Part shown: positions 23,299 through 31,226 of the stretch, in pieces
Position numbering within the stretch: position 1 is the first letter of the stretch
Layout: each line of letters begins with the position of its first letter
The notes under the pieces: generated by a model
What the model was told of the DNA's origin: nothing
What the model saw: only the letters and a program-made list of their open reading frames with translations
The model's database searches: none
NCBI RefSeq assembly: GCF_900106805.1
Contig: NZ_FNNP01000004.1
Location: 124,001 to 188,000 of the forward strand
DNA length: 64,000 nt
Reading direction: 5' to 3'
Origin: Ruegeria halocynthiae
GTDB lineage: Bacteria > Pseudomonadota > Alphaproteobacteria > Rhodobacterales > Rhodobacteraceae
Made by a program: the position numbers and the translations under genes

Positions 23299-25338
23299 CT
23301 AGCCCGCCTGTTGCAGCACGTCCAGAAACGCCGCCCCAAATCTTTCGTGACGACGGTCGCCCAGAACCTGTTCCATCGCCCGCGGGTCATCTGGGCGCAG
23401 TTGCGCCACCTTGGCCAGTTGCGAGGCCGTACAGCTCAGCGGTTTGTCGATCCCGTCAGGGCCACGCGACAATTGTGACTGAACCTCGAGCAACTGATCG
23501 TAGATGTCGCCCTGATTGCGGCCTGCAAGCTTGCGCCGCGCCGGATGCAGCTCTTCCACCGCGCCGGTCAGGACCTCAAGGAAGGTGGCGCCATAGCGTT
23601 CCAGTTTCTTGGCCCCGACGCCGCTGACCCGTGCCATATCGTCCAAATTCGCAGGTCGGGTTTCAGCCATCTCGATCAGGGTGCGATCAGGAAAGATGAC
23701 ATAAGCCGGAACCCGCGCTGCCTCGGCCAGTGCGCGACGCTTGGCCTTGAGCGCCGAAAGCAGTGGCGCATCCTCCTCGGACACCATCGCTTTGACTGCG
23801 GGTCGTCGGGTGGCTTTACGGATCGTATCCTTGCGCAGATTGATATGCGCTTCGCCCTTGAGGATGGGTTTGGCGGATTCAGTCATGCGCAGGGCCCCGT
23901 GACGCTCGGGGTCGGGACGGACCAGATCATGGCCCATCATCTGCCGAAAAATCGCCTGCCATTGTGGGCGCGACCAGTCCTTGCCAATGCCATAGGTCGA
24001 CAGGGTGTCATGTCGCCGGGCGCGGATTTTGTCGGTCTCATTGGCAAGCAGGATATCGATCAGATGCCCCGCGCCGAACCATTCTTCGGTGCGCAGGATG
24101 GCAGACAGGGCCATGCGGACCGGTGTTGTGCCATCGAATATTTCAGGCGGGCTGTCGCAAAGATCGCATTTGCCACATGGGTCAGCCTGCTCACCAAAAT
24201 ACCCCAGCAAAGTCTGGCGACGACATTTCAGAGCCTCGGCTAACCCCAGCAACGCGTTGAGCCGGGCATGATCTGCCATACGCCGCTCAGGCGGGGCCAG
24301 CCCTTCGTCGATCTGTGATCGGCGCAGGCGGATGTCGTCAGGTCCAAACATGGTCAGGGTTTCGGCCGGGCCGCCATCGCGCCCGGCGCGTCCGATTTCC
24401 TGATAATAGGCCTCGATGGATTTGGGTAGGTCCGCATGGGCGACCCAGCGGATGTCCGGCTTGTCGATGCCCATTCCAAAAGCGACGGTGGCGACCACGA
24501 TCAGACCATCCTCGCGTGCGAAACGAGTCTCAACGATGCGACGGTCGTCTGCCTCCATTCCGCCGTGGTAGTGGCAGGCCGAATGCCCTTCGGAACACAG
24601 AGCCTTGGCCAGCACCTCAGTCTTGTTGCGTGTGCCGCAATAGACGATGCCGGATTGGCCCTTGCGGGCGGCAGCAAAATCGAGGACCTGTTTGCGCGGC
24701 CCGTCCTTGGCGGTGAATGCCAGATGGATGTTGGGCCGATCGAAACCGCGCAGAAATTTGCGTGGTTCACTGCCGTCAAACAGCTTCTGAACAATCTCAT
24801 CCTGTGTTTCCGCGTCTGCGGTCGCTGTAAAAGCAGCGAGCGGTACGTTCAACGCACGACGCAGTTCTCCGATCCGTAAGTAATCCGGGCGGAAATCGTG
24901 ACCCCATTGGCTGACGCAATGCGCCTCGTCCACCGCGATCAGGCTGACATTAATCCGGCGCAGCATCCCGAGCGCAGACCCGGCGGCCAGACGCTCGGGC
25001 GCCATATAAAGCAGCTTGAGCCGCCCGGCTTCCAATGCCTCCCACACCGCATCGGTTTCCTCGGGGGTATTGCCAGAAGTTAGCGCGCCAGCCTCAACAC
25101 CGGCCTCCTGCAATCCACGGACCTGATCACGCATCAGCGCGATTAGCGGAGAGATCACCACCGTTACCCCGTCGCGCAACAGCGCAGGAAGCTGAAAGCA
25201 CAGGGATTTCCCGCCTCCGGTTGGCATGATGGCCAGCACGTTCTCACCCGTTGTCACGGCATCAACGATTTCCTCCTGCCCAGGGCGGAAGTCGTCGAAT
25301 CCAAAGACATCTCGCAGCAAAGGCGCGGAGTCGAACAT
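23299..25338 (-). CDS. recQ: ATP-dependent DNA helicase RecQ
   Basis: A 679-residue 3'-5' helicase. Superfamily 2 motifs are clear: Walker A MPTGGGKSLCFQLP (near residues 38-51), motif II DEAHCVSQWGHDFRPDY, and motif VI IEAYYQEIGRAGRDG. A zinc-binding RQC region (CGKCDLCDSPPEIF) and a C-terminal HRDC domain (IEMAETRPANLDDMARVSGVGAKKLERYG) follow. RecQ acts in the RecF recombination pathway and at stalled replication forks. It is the first gene of a probable recQ-yaaA operon. No clear LexA-type operator was found in the short upstream gap. Confidence 0.97.
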   Translation of the reverse strand: MFDSAPLLRDVFGFDDFRPGQEEIVDAVTTGENVLAIMPTGGGKSLCFQLPALLRDGVTVVISPLIALMRDQVRGLQEAGVEAGALTSGNTPEETDAVWEALEAGRLKLLYMAPERLAAGSALGMLRRINVSLIAVDEAHCVSQWGHDFRPDYLRIGELRRALNVPLAAFTATADAETQDEIVQKLFDGSEPRKFLRGFDRPNIHLAFTAKDGPRKQVLDFAAARKGQSGIVYCGTRNKTEVLAKALCSEGHSACHYHGGMEADDRRIVETRFAREDGLIVVATVAFGMGIDKPDIRWVAHADLPKSIEAYYQEIGRAGRDGGPAETLTMFGPDDIRLRRSQIDEGLAPPERRMADHARLNALLGLAEALKCRRQTLLGYFGEQADPCGKCDLCDSPPEIFDGTTPVRMALSAILRTEEWFGAGHLIDILLANETDKIRARRHDTLSTYGIGKDWSRPQWQAIFRQMMGHDLVRPDPERHGALRMTESAKPILKGEAHINLRKDTIRKATRRPAVKAMVSEEDAPLLSALKAKRRALAEAARVPAYVIFPDRTLIEMAETRPANLDDMARVSGVGAKKLERYGATFLEVLTGAVEELHPARRKLAGRNQGDIYDQLLEVQSQLSRGPDGIDKPLSCTASQLAKVAQLRPDDPRAMEQVLGDRRHERFGAAFLDVLQQAG

Positions 25339-25415
25339 GTGCGGGGTGGCCCTGTTTTAAGGTCTATCTGCTCTTATGCAGGACCATCACATACTAAGAA
25401 TCTCTGAACAAGAGG

Positions 25416-25703
25416 TCAGTAGAAATAGACCGCATTGTTGATCAGGACGATCCGCAGTGCATAAACACCGATCAGCACGACCAGAGGTGTCAGATCCAGA
25501 CCGCCCATATTGGGCAGGATGCGGCGAATGGGGCCATAGATGGGCTCTAGGATGCGGTTCAGGCCGTACCAGATTTGTGCCACCAGTTGCTGGTGCAAAT
25601 TGAGTACCTGAAAGTTGATCAGCCAGCTCATAATCACATGGGCGAGGATGATGAACCAGACGATGTCCAGGATCAGCAGCAGAATTTGGATCAGTGACAG
25701 CAT
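25416..25703 (-). CDS. YggT family membrane protein
   Basis: The 95-residue protein has two hydrophobic segments (about residues 4-26 and 70-92) with the family hallmark RILEPIYGPIRRILPNMGGLDLTPLVVLI. YggT proteins are small inner-membrane proteins linked to osmotic stress and cell division positioning in various bacteria; a precise function is not established. It stands 77 bases upstream of recQ on the same strand and may belong to the same transcription unit. Confidence 0.92.
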   Translation of the reverse strand: MLSLIQILLLILDIVWFIILAHVIMSWLINFQVLNLHQQLVAQIWYGLNRILEPIYGPIRRILPNMGGLDLTPLVVLIGVYALRIVLINNAVYFY

Positions 25704-25833
25704 GGGCGCTCCGTTCTTCGCGTTTGCCGAGACCTAAGCACACCCAAAGCAAAGAGCAAGCCTGTCCCAACACAACCCTTGCGAATTGCATCAAAGACCC
25801 GTCTTATGAAAGCAACGATAAACAGGGGCAGTG

Positions 25834-27201
25834 ATGGCAGGGATTTCCAAGCGCAAGCGCATTTGGGGGTGGTGGTTTTTCGACTGGGCCAGCCAGCCCT
25901 ACCACACGTTGTTGGTGACCTTTGTCTTTGGACCCTACTTCGCCGGGGCTGCAGCACAGTTCTACCTGAATTCTGGTCTGGAGATTGAGGCGGCCAAGGC
26001 GCAGGCACAGGTGGTTTGGGCCAACTGTATGACCATCATTGGCCTGCTTATCGCCTTTGGAGCCCCGTTACTGGGGGCCATGGCCGATGTCTCAGGCCGT
26101 CGTATCCCGTGGATTTTTGCCTTTTCGGTCATGTATGCGGTGGGTTCGGCTTCGTTGTGGTACATGATGCCGGACGGCTCGAACATGTGGCTGATGCTTT
26201 CGGCCTTTGGGTTGGGCTTTATCGGTGCCGAATACGCGCTGATCTTTATCAATTCGCAACTACCCGATCTGGGTGATGACACCGAAGTGGGTGAGATTTC
26301 GGGCTCGGGCTTTGCCTTTGGCTATTTCGGAGGGTTGTTGTCGCTGGCGATCATGCTGACCCTGTTTGTTGAACAGGCAAATGGCAAAACCTTGATCGGA
26401 ATAGACCCGCTTTTTGGGCTGGACGCCGCAACCCGCGAAGGGACGCGTTTTGTCGGGCCCTTCACGGCGGGGTGGTTCATCCTGTTCATGGTGCCCTATT
26501 TCCTGTGGGTGCGCGATGATCCGAACGCGGACCGCAAAGGCAGCGTGGCTGAGGCGCTGCGTCTTCTGGGTAAATCCATTTCCAATCTGCGCCACCGCAC
26601 CAGCCTCGCCACTTATCTGGGCGCGTCCATGTTTTATCGCGACGCTCTGAACGGGCTTTATACGTTTGGCGGGGTTTATGCGACGCTGGTCCTTGAGTGG
26701 GGACTGATCAAGATCGGTGTCTTCGGGATTGTCAGTGTTCTGGCCTCGGCTATTTTCGCGTGGATTGGCGGTAAGGTCGACAGAAAACACGGCCCTAAAC
26801 CCGTCGTTCTGATTGCGATCTGGGTGCTGATCTTTGTCTGCATCACGGTGGTCTCGATGGACCGGACGCAGGTGTTCGGCATCACCGTGCCCGAAGGTTC
26901 GGGTCTGCCGGACATGGTGTTCTTTGGCTGCGGTATACTGATCGGTGGTATGGGGGGCATTCTGCAATCGGCAAGCCGGTCCTTGATGGTGCGCCATACC
27001 GACCCGCAAGCCCCTGTCGAAAGCTTTGGTCTTTATGGCTTGTCGGGCCGTGCCACCTCATTCGCGGCGCCGATGTTGATCGCACTCGCCACGACCGTGA
27101 CCGGAAGTGCACGCCTGGGGGTGTCACCGGTCATTCTGTTGTTTATTCTGGGGTTATTCCTGATGCGCTGGGTCAGACCGGAAGGGGATCAGAGCAGATG
27201 A
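25834..27201 (+). CDS. UMF1/Atg22-type MFS transporter
   Basis: The 455-residue inner-membrane transporter begins with GWWFFDWASQPYHTLLVTFVFGPYF, the hallmark of the UMF1/Atg22-like branch of the major facilitator superfamily, and has about twelve helices. Fungal Atg22 effluxes amino acids from the vacuole; the bacterial substrate is unknown. The ATG at 25834, following a GTG, is chosen because AGGGG lies about 7 bases upstream. It leads a three-gene overlapping unit with mepA and a phytase-like gene, which suggests a link to cell-wall fragments, although this is inference. Confidence 0.92.
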   Translation: MAGISKRKRIWGWWFFDWASQPYHTLLVTFVFGPYFAGAAAQFYLNSGLEIEAAKAQAQVVWANCMTIIGLLIAFGAPLLGAMADVSGRRIPWIFAFSVMYAVGSASLWYMMPDGSNMWLMLSAFGLGFIGAEYALIFINSQLPDLGDDTEVGEISGSGFAFGYFGGLLSLAIMLTLFVEQANGKTLIGIDPLFGLDAATREGTRFVGPFTAGWFILFMVPYFLWVRDDPNADRKGSVAEALRLLGKSISNLRHRTSLATYLGASMFYRDALNGLYTFGGVYATLVLEWGLIKIGVFGIVSVLASAIFAWIGGKVDRKHGPKPVVLIAIWVLIFVCITVVSMDRTQVFGITVPEGSGLPDMVFFGCGILIGGMGGILQSASRSLMVRHTDPQAPVESFGLYGLSGRATSFAAPMLIALATTVTGSARLGVSPVILLFILGLFLMRWVRPEGDQSR

Positions 27202-28061
27202 TTTTATTACGTTTTTTGGCAATTCTGGCAGTCGTCACACTGGCGGGATCAGCCTCGGCCCAACCGCTGGCAAAACAGTTGTTCGGTGCTCAGAAAGCCA
27301 ATTCCCAACAGAAACCGGCGGCTTTCGGCAGTTATTCGCGCGGATGTGCAGCCGGTTCAGTGCAATTGCCTGAAACCGGGCCCACATGGCAGGCTATGCG
27401 CCTGTCGCGCAATCGGAACTGGGGGCATCCGCAGGCGATCGACTATGTGCAGGATCTCAGCCGGTTTGCAGCGAAGCAACCGGGATGGAATGGTCTCTAT
27501 GTCGGCGATATCAGCCAGCCGCGCGGGGGGCCGATGACCTCGGGGCATCGCAGTCACCAGTTGGGCCTTGATATCGATATCTGGATGCTGCCCGGCGACA
27601 ACATGCGTCTCAGCCGCAAATCGCGCGAGAATATCTCGTCCATCTCGCTGCGCCGCGCGAACGGGGCTTATGTGAACGGCAACTGGACGAAACAGCACCA
27701 TGCAGTCCTACGCGAAGCCGCCAAAGACAAGCGAGTTGCGCGCATATTCGTGTTCCCCGGCGCCAAGGTTCAGATGTGCAATGACGAGAAAGGTAACCGT
27801 GCCTATTTGCGCAAGATCAGGCCATGGTGGGGACACCACTATCACTTCCACGTCCGCCTCAAATGTCCAAAGGGTTCGCGTGGTTGCGTCAATCAGGATG
27901 CGCCGCCCAAGGGCGATGGCTGCGCCGAAGCGCAACAATGGGTGCGCAATATTTTGAATCCACCTCCGCCTGATCCGAATGCGCCGCCGCCCAAAAAACG
28001 GCGCGAATACCGTCTGGCCGATCTGCCTCAGCAATGCACTGCCGTTCTGCAGTCCAACTGA
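27198..28061 (+). CDS. mepA: Penicillin-insensitive murein endopeptidase
   Basis: A periplasmic zinc peptidase of 287 residues that cuts D-Ala-mDAP cross-links in peptidoglycan. A signal peptide (about residues 1-21, ending ASA) precedes the mature protein. LAS-family zinc motifs are present: SHQLGLDIDIWM (His and Asp ligands) and HYHFHVRLKCP (HxH). Several cysteines (SRGCAAGS, VQMCNDEKG, CPKGSRGCV, GDGCAEAQQ, QQCTAVL) suggest disulfides, as in the E. coli enzyme. The start overlaps the stop of the upstream transporter gene by 4 bases, and the next gene begins inside its 3' end. Confidence 0.96.
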   Translation: MILLRFLAILAVVTLAGSASAQPLAKQLFGAQKANSQQKPAAFGSYSRGCAAGSVQLPETGPTWQAMRLSRNRNWGHPQAIDYVQDLSRFAAKQPGWNGLYVGDISQPRGGPMTSGHRSHQLGLDIDIWMLPGDNMRLSRKSRENISSISLRRANGAYVNGNWTKQHHAVLREAAKDKRVARIFVFPGAKVQMCNDEKGNRAYLRKIRPWWGHHYHFHVRLKCPKGSRGCVNQDAPPKGDGCAEAQQWVRNILNPPPPDPNAPPPKKRREYRLADLPQQCTAVLQSN

Positions 28062-28918
28062 TCGCCGCCCTGCTGCTGGCCAGTTCGGCCGGCGCTGTCG
28101 AAAGCAAGATGGCGAAGCATCTGGGTAGTTTCGTATGGCGCCACGGGGCTGACTGGTTCGGTGGTTTTTCGGCCATCCACGTCGCCGACAATGGTCGCGG
28201 CCTGATTGTGCTAAGTGATCGAGCGGTTCTCATCAAAGCGCAAGTTGACCGGGAAGGTGTACAGATCGTGCGTGCCACGGTGACAGGGCACTGGCCGGTT
28301 TTGTCCAGCAAAGGCCGCAATCTGCCCGGTTATGTCGGAGATTCCGAAGGGATCGCGATGGCACCCGATGGCGGCATGTATATCTCGTTCGAAGGTATCC
28401 ATCGGGTGGCGTATTATCCGGCACCGGGTGCCAGGGCGCGGGTTCTGCCGCGCCCCAGGGCATTTAACGCATTCGAAGGTAATGGATCTTTCGAAGCTCT
28501 GGCGATTGATGACCAAGGATGGCTCTATGCGTTACCCGAGAAAAACCGGACCGAGAATGGCGCGATCCCTGTCTATCGCTGGAATGGTCGAACATGGTCC
28601 ACGCCCTTTGTGCTGCCCGCACGCGGCAAGTTCTTGCCCGTTGCGGCTGATTTCGGTCCGGATGGTCGATTTTACCTGCTCGAACGTGCGGTATCCCTGA
28701 CCGGGTTCCGCTCGCGTCTGCGGCGTTGGCACATCGGCGGCAACGGTCCAAATGCCGAAGAGGTCCTGTTTGAAACCGCCACCGGTACTCATGACAACCT
28801 CGAAGGTTTGTCTGTTTGGCGCGATGATCAGCACCGGTTGCGCGCCACCATGATCTCGGATGATAACTTTCTGGCGCTCCAACGTACCGAGGTGGTCGAG
28901 TATCTGCTGCCCGATTGA
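28034..28918 (+). CDS. Phytase-like esterase domain protein
   Basis: A secreted 294-residue protein (signal peptide about residues 1-21, ending AGA) of the 'esterase-like activity of phytase' family, a beta-propeller-type fold. Recognisable strands are FSAIHVADNGRGLIVLSDR, GDSEGIAMAPDGGMYISFEG, FEALAIDDQGWLYALPE and GTHDNLEGLSVWRDD. The substrate is not known. It starts 28 bases inside mepA in a different frame, so its translation is probably coupled to that of mepA. Confidence 0.88.
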   Translation: MHCRSAVQLIAALLLASSAGAVESKMAKHLGSFVWRHGADWFGGFSAIHVADNGRGLIVLSDRAVLIKAQVDREGVQIVRATVTGHWPVLSSKGRNLPGYVGDSEGIAMAPDGGMYISFEGIHRVAYYPAPGARARVLPRPRAFNAFEGNGSFEALAIDDQGWLYALPEKNRTENGAIPVYRWNGRTWSTPFVLPARGKFLPVAADFGPDGRFYLLERAVSLTGFRSRLRRWHIGGNGPNAEEVLFETATGTHDNLEGLSVWRDDQHRLRATMISDDNFLALQRTEVVEYLLPD

Positions 28919-29009
28919 CTCGGGTGACACAAAGGTCTAAACGCACGGCCTGCCTTGGGATGAGCCCTTGGCCAAGTCGCCGCTACCTTGTCAAAACGGG
29001 CATCTGAAA

Positions 29010-29654
29010 ATGCAACGCAGCTTTATTCCCGGCATAATTGCCATGGCCGCCATTGTCGTGGCCTCAAACATTCTGGTCCAGTACCTGATCCTTGACGGTC
29101 TGTTGACCTGGGGTGCCTTCACCTATCCGCTCGCCTATCTGGTCACTGATATCACCAACCGCGTCTACGGCGCGGGCCCGGCCCGCAAGGTGGTGTTTGC
29201 CGGTTTTGTAGCGGGTGTCATCTGCTCGTTGATCGGCAGCCAGATCATGCTGCAGGGTGATGGGTTCACCTATGCCGCTGTGCCGCTGCGCGTGGCCGTG
29301 GCCTCAGGTATTGCCTTCCTTGTCGCGCAACTTTCGGACGTAACCGTGTTCAACGCCATGCGTGGCGGGCGCTGGTGGCGTGCGCCGCTGGCCTCGACCC
29401 TGGTGGGCTCTGCGCTGGATACGGTTGTGTTTTTTACCATCGCGTTTTCGGCTTCGGTCGCGATCTTTGGTGCCAATGCCGACGCAGCGATCAGCTGGGC
29501 GTGGGAGCCTGTACCCTTCATGCTGTCCGGTCCGATGGTGCCGCTTTGGGTCACGCTCGCCTTTGCGGATTGGCTGGTGAAGCTGGCGCTGGCCCTGATC
29601 GCCCTGATCCCGTTCAAGGTGATCGTTGCACGGCTGACCACGCAGCCTGCGTAA
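29010..29654 (+). CDS. Queuosine precursor transporter (VUT/YhhQ family)
   Basis: The 214-residue inner-membrane protein matches the COG1738 VUT family, which imports queuosine precursors such as preQ0 in E. coli (YhhQ). Visible features are about six hydrophobic helices and the motif LAYLVTDITNRVYG near residue 40. The start at 29010 is uncertain because the ribosome site is weak; a TTG at 28968 is an alternative. No recognisable preQ1 riboswitch was seen upstream. Confidence 0.92.
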   Translation: MQRSFIPGIIAMAAIVVASNILVQYLILDGLLTWGAFTYPLAYLVTDITNRVYGAGPARKVVFAGFVAGVICSLIGSQIMLQGDGFTYAAVPLRVAVASGIAFLVAQLSDVTVFNAMRGGRWWRAPLASTLVGSALDTVVFFTIAFSASVAIFGANADAAISWAWEPVPFMLSGPMVPLWVTLAFADWLVKLALALIALIPFKVIVARLTTQPA

Positions 29655-29728
29655 AAAATGCTTTGAGAATGGCGCATCTTGTGTCAGGCTCTAGGTTAAC
29701 CGCAACAGATAGAAAAGGAGGTGATCCA

Positions 29729-29785
29729 GTGTCGAGAAAGAGATTGGAGAGAGGTGTCGGAACAACCGGGGGGATCGCCCGTTAG
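29729..29785 (+). CDS. Candidate 18-residue leader-type peptide
   Basis: A GTG at 29729, seven bases after GGAGG, opens an 18-codon frame ending in TAG at 29783-29785. The predicted peptide is MSRKRLERGVGTTGGIAR, basic in its first half, with no known domain. Its ribosome site is the strongest in the window, unusual for so short a frame, and could be hidden by the CACCTCCT copy downstream. It may be a real microprotein, a regulatory leader, or incidental to an RNA that binds ribosomes. It lies 131 bases upstream of arfB, with a terminator between. Confidence 0.42.
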   Translation: MSRKRLERGVGTTGGIAR

Positions 29786-29856
29786 GGCAGCCCTTGGCGG
29801 AGCGCTCGCTCCGGCTGGTCGATTGATCTAACCGACCCCACCTCCTGAACTTTCGA

Positions 29857-29886
29857 AGGGCCGTCCCGCCGGGGCGGCCCTTTTTG
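29857..29886 (+). terminator. Strong intrinsic terminator upstream of arfB
   Basis: An 11-base-pair stem (29857-29867 with 29871-29881, one G-U pair) and a 3-base loop is followed by TTTTTG. It separates the small transcript from arfB, which has its own ribosome site. If read through, it could act as an attenuator of arfB. Confidence 0.85.
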
Positions 29887-29916
29887 TTTCCGCGCGCCGG
29901 CTGTAAGGTCCGCACC

Positions 29917-30336
29917 ATGTTGCGCGTCACCGATGATATCACCCTGCAGGATTGGGAAATAACCGAAAGCTTTGTGCGTTCTTCGGGTCCCGGCGGGCAG
30001 AATGTGAACAAAGTCTCAACCGCCGTTGAGTTACGGTTCGAAGCAGCGCGTTCCCCCTCATTGCCCGAGCCTGTCAAAACGCGCTTGAAACGGTTGGCGG
30101 GGCGTCGCTGGACCAAGGACGGCGCAATCATAATCCAATGCGAGGAAACCCGCTCTCAGGCCCGGAACCGAGAACTTGCCCGTGCCCGTCTGGCCGAACT
30201 GATCAGCCGTGCGCTGGTCAAGCCAAAGCGCCGCATTGCGACGAAACCGACCTATGGCTCTGTCAAGCGGCGTCTGACCGCCAAAAAGGCGCGTTCGGAT
30301 GTCAAAGCTCTGCGGGGGAAAGTTTCAGACGATTGA
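29917..30336 (+). CDS. arfB: Alternative ribosome-rescue factor ArfB (peptidyl-tRNA hydrolase)
   Basis: The 139-residue protein resembles class I release factors cut down to the catalytic domain: the GGQ motif is at residues 26-28 (SSGPGGQNVNKVSTAVEL), and the C-terminal tail is rich in Lys and Arg (KPTYGSVKRRLTAKKARSD), as required to enter the empty mRNA channel of stalled ribosomes. It hydrolyses peptidyl-tRNA on non-stop complexes, a backup for tmRNA-SmpB. The ATG at 29917 has TAAGG about 8 bases upstream; the longer in-frame start at 29884 lies in the terminator tail. The smpB gene lies 3.2 kb downstream on the same strand. Confidence 0.96.
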   Translation: MLRVTDDITLQDWEITESFVRSSGPGGQNVNKVSTAVELRFEAARSPSLPEPVKTRLKRLAGRRWTKDGAIIIQCEETRSQARNRELARARLAELISRALVKPKRRIATKPTYGSVKRRLTAKKARSDVKALRGKVSDD

Positions 30337-30397
30337 ACTGGTATCTTTCAGGGCTGTTGTTACTCTGACCCGGTACAGCGCCAAGGGGGGCAAGAGC

Positions 30398-31144
30398 ATG
30401 AGGTTAGAGGGAAAAACCGCGATCGTAACGGGCGGCGCGTCCGGCTTTGGCGCTGGGATCGTGGGGAAATTCGTGGCCGAAGGTGCCCGGGTTATGATTG
30501 CGGATATCAACGGAGATGCCGCGGCTGACCTCGCGGGCACTCTTGGATCAGGGGCGCTGTCGCAACCGGTTGATGTTTCCGACGCAGGCTCTGTGCAGAA
30601 GATGGCGGATGTGTTCATCCGGGCCCTCGGACCCCTCGACATTCTGGTCAACAATGCAGGCGTGACACACTTTCCGACGCCGTTGGAAGAGGTCGATGAG
30701 GATGAATTCGACCGAGTTTTCAAAGTGAATATGAAATCAGTCTACCTGACTGCCCGCGCCTTTGTTCCGCTCATGAAGACGCGTGGGGCCGGTGCGATCC
30801 TGAATGTGGCCTCGACCGCGGGCCTGTCTCCGCGGCCCAATCTCAACTGGTACAATGCCTCAAAAGGATGGATGATCACCGCAACCAAGACCATGGCGGT
30901 GGAACTTGCACCTTCCGGTGTGCGCGTGAACGCCATTTGCCCGGTTGCGGGTGAAACGCCCCTACTGAAATCCTTCATGGGCGAGGATACTCCGGAAATC
31001 CGCGCCAAATTCCTGTCAACTATCCCTCTGGGTCGCTTTTCAACCCCCGAAGACATGGGCAACGCCGCCTGTTTCTTGTGCTCGGACGAGGCCAGCATGA
31101 TCACGGGCGCAGCGCTCGAAGTGGATGGTGGCCGATGCATCTGA
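30398..31144 (+). CDS. SDR family oxidoreductase (FabG/glucose-dehydrogenase-like)
   Basis: The 248-residue classical short-chain dehydrogenase has TGGASGFG (residues 12-19), NNAGVTH, a serine in NVASTAG, the catalytic YNASKGW, and a C-terminal GAALEVDGGRCI typical of 3-oxoacyl-ACP-reductase-like members. The ATG at 30398 has AAGGGGGG about 9 bases upstream, so the longer frame from 30299 is rejected. The substrate is not assignable. It is a different branch from the SDR at 1418. Confidence 0.93.
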   Translation: MRLEGKTAIVTGGASGFGAGIVGKFVAEGARVMIADINGDAAADLAGTLGSGALSQPVDVSDAGSVQKMADVFIRALGPLDILVNNAGVTHFPTPLEEVDEDEFDRVFKVNMKSVYLTARAFVPLMKTRGAGAILNVASTAGLSPRPNLNWYNASKGWMITATKTMAVELAPSGVRVNAICPVAGETPLLKSFMGEDTPEIRAKFLSTIPLGRFSTPEDMGNAACFLCSDEASMITGAALEVDGGRCI

Positions 31145-31163
31145 TCCGCCCCTTCATCTGGCA

Positions 31164-31183
31164 AAAAATACCTCCGCCGGAGG
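31164..31183. repeat. GC-rich palindrome with A/T tail (repeat or minus-strand terminator)
   Basis: The 13-base palindrome CCTCCGCCGGAGG (31171-31183) is preceded by AAAAAATA; on the minus strand this reads as a hairpin followed by TATTTTTT. From memory, similar CCTCCGGCGGAGG-TATTTT elements are scattered between genes in Rhodobacteraceae. Only one copy is seen in this window, so I cannot show that it repeats. Confidence 0.5.
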
Positions 31184-31226
31184 CAGTGCGCGTACGCGCA
31201 CAATGCCCTCAAAGCACGAGGTCGTT

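Larger units (their letters stand above)
29700..29886 (+). ncRNA. Candidate structured small transcript with extended Shine-Dalgarno
   Basis: This gene-free stretch has the make-up of a compact transcription unit. AAAGGAGGTGATCCA at 29714-29728 is complementary over 15 bases to the expected 3' end of 16S rRNA. An 18-codon reading frame follows. Two stems come next: GGAGC/GCTCC at 29799-29812, and GGTCG/CGACC at 29817-29837. CACCTCCT at 29839-29846 can pair with AGGAGGTG at 29716-29723, and an 11-base-pair terminator stem ends the unit. The 5' end is not defined; a weak TTGAGA at 29663-29668 is a possible -35. Existence as an RNA is inference from this architecture. Confidence 0.5.

Noticed and set aside
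28919..29009. Possible preQ1 riboswitch before the queuosine-precursor transporter
   Set aside because: Only a small CTTGGCCAAG palindrome is visible; the conserved preQ1 class features are not seen.
29712..29730. Remnant of an rRNA gene read in antisense
   Set aside because: The match to the 16S 3' end stops abruptly after about 15-16 bases and no other rRNA sequence is nearby.
29722..29747. TGATCC within the extended Shine-Dalgarno read as an ECF -35 element
   Set aside because: No CGTA follows at 16 bases; the bases there are TTGG.
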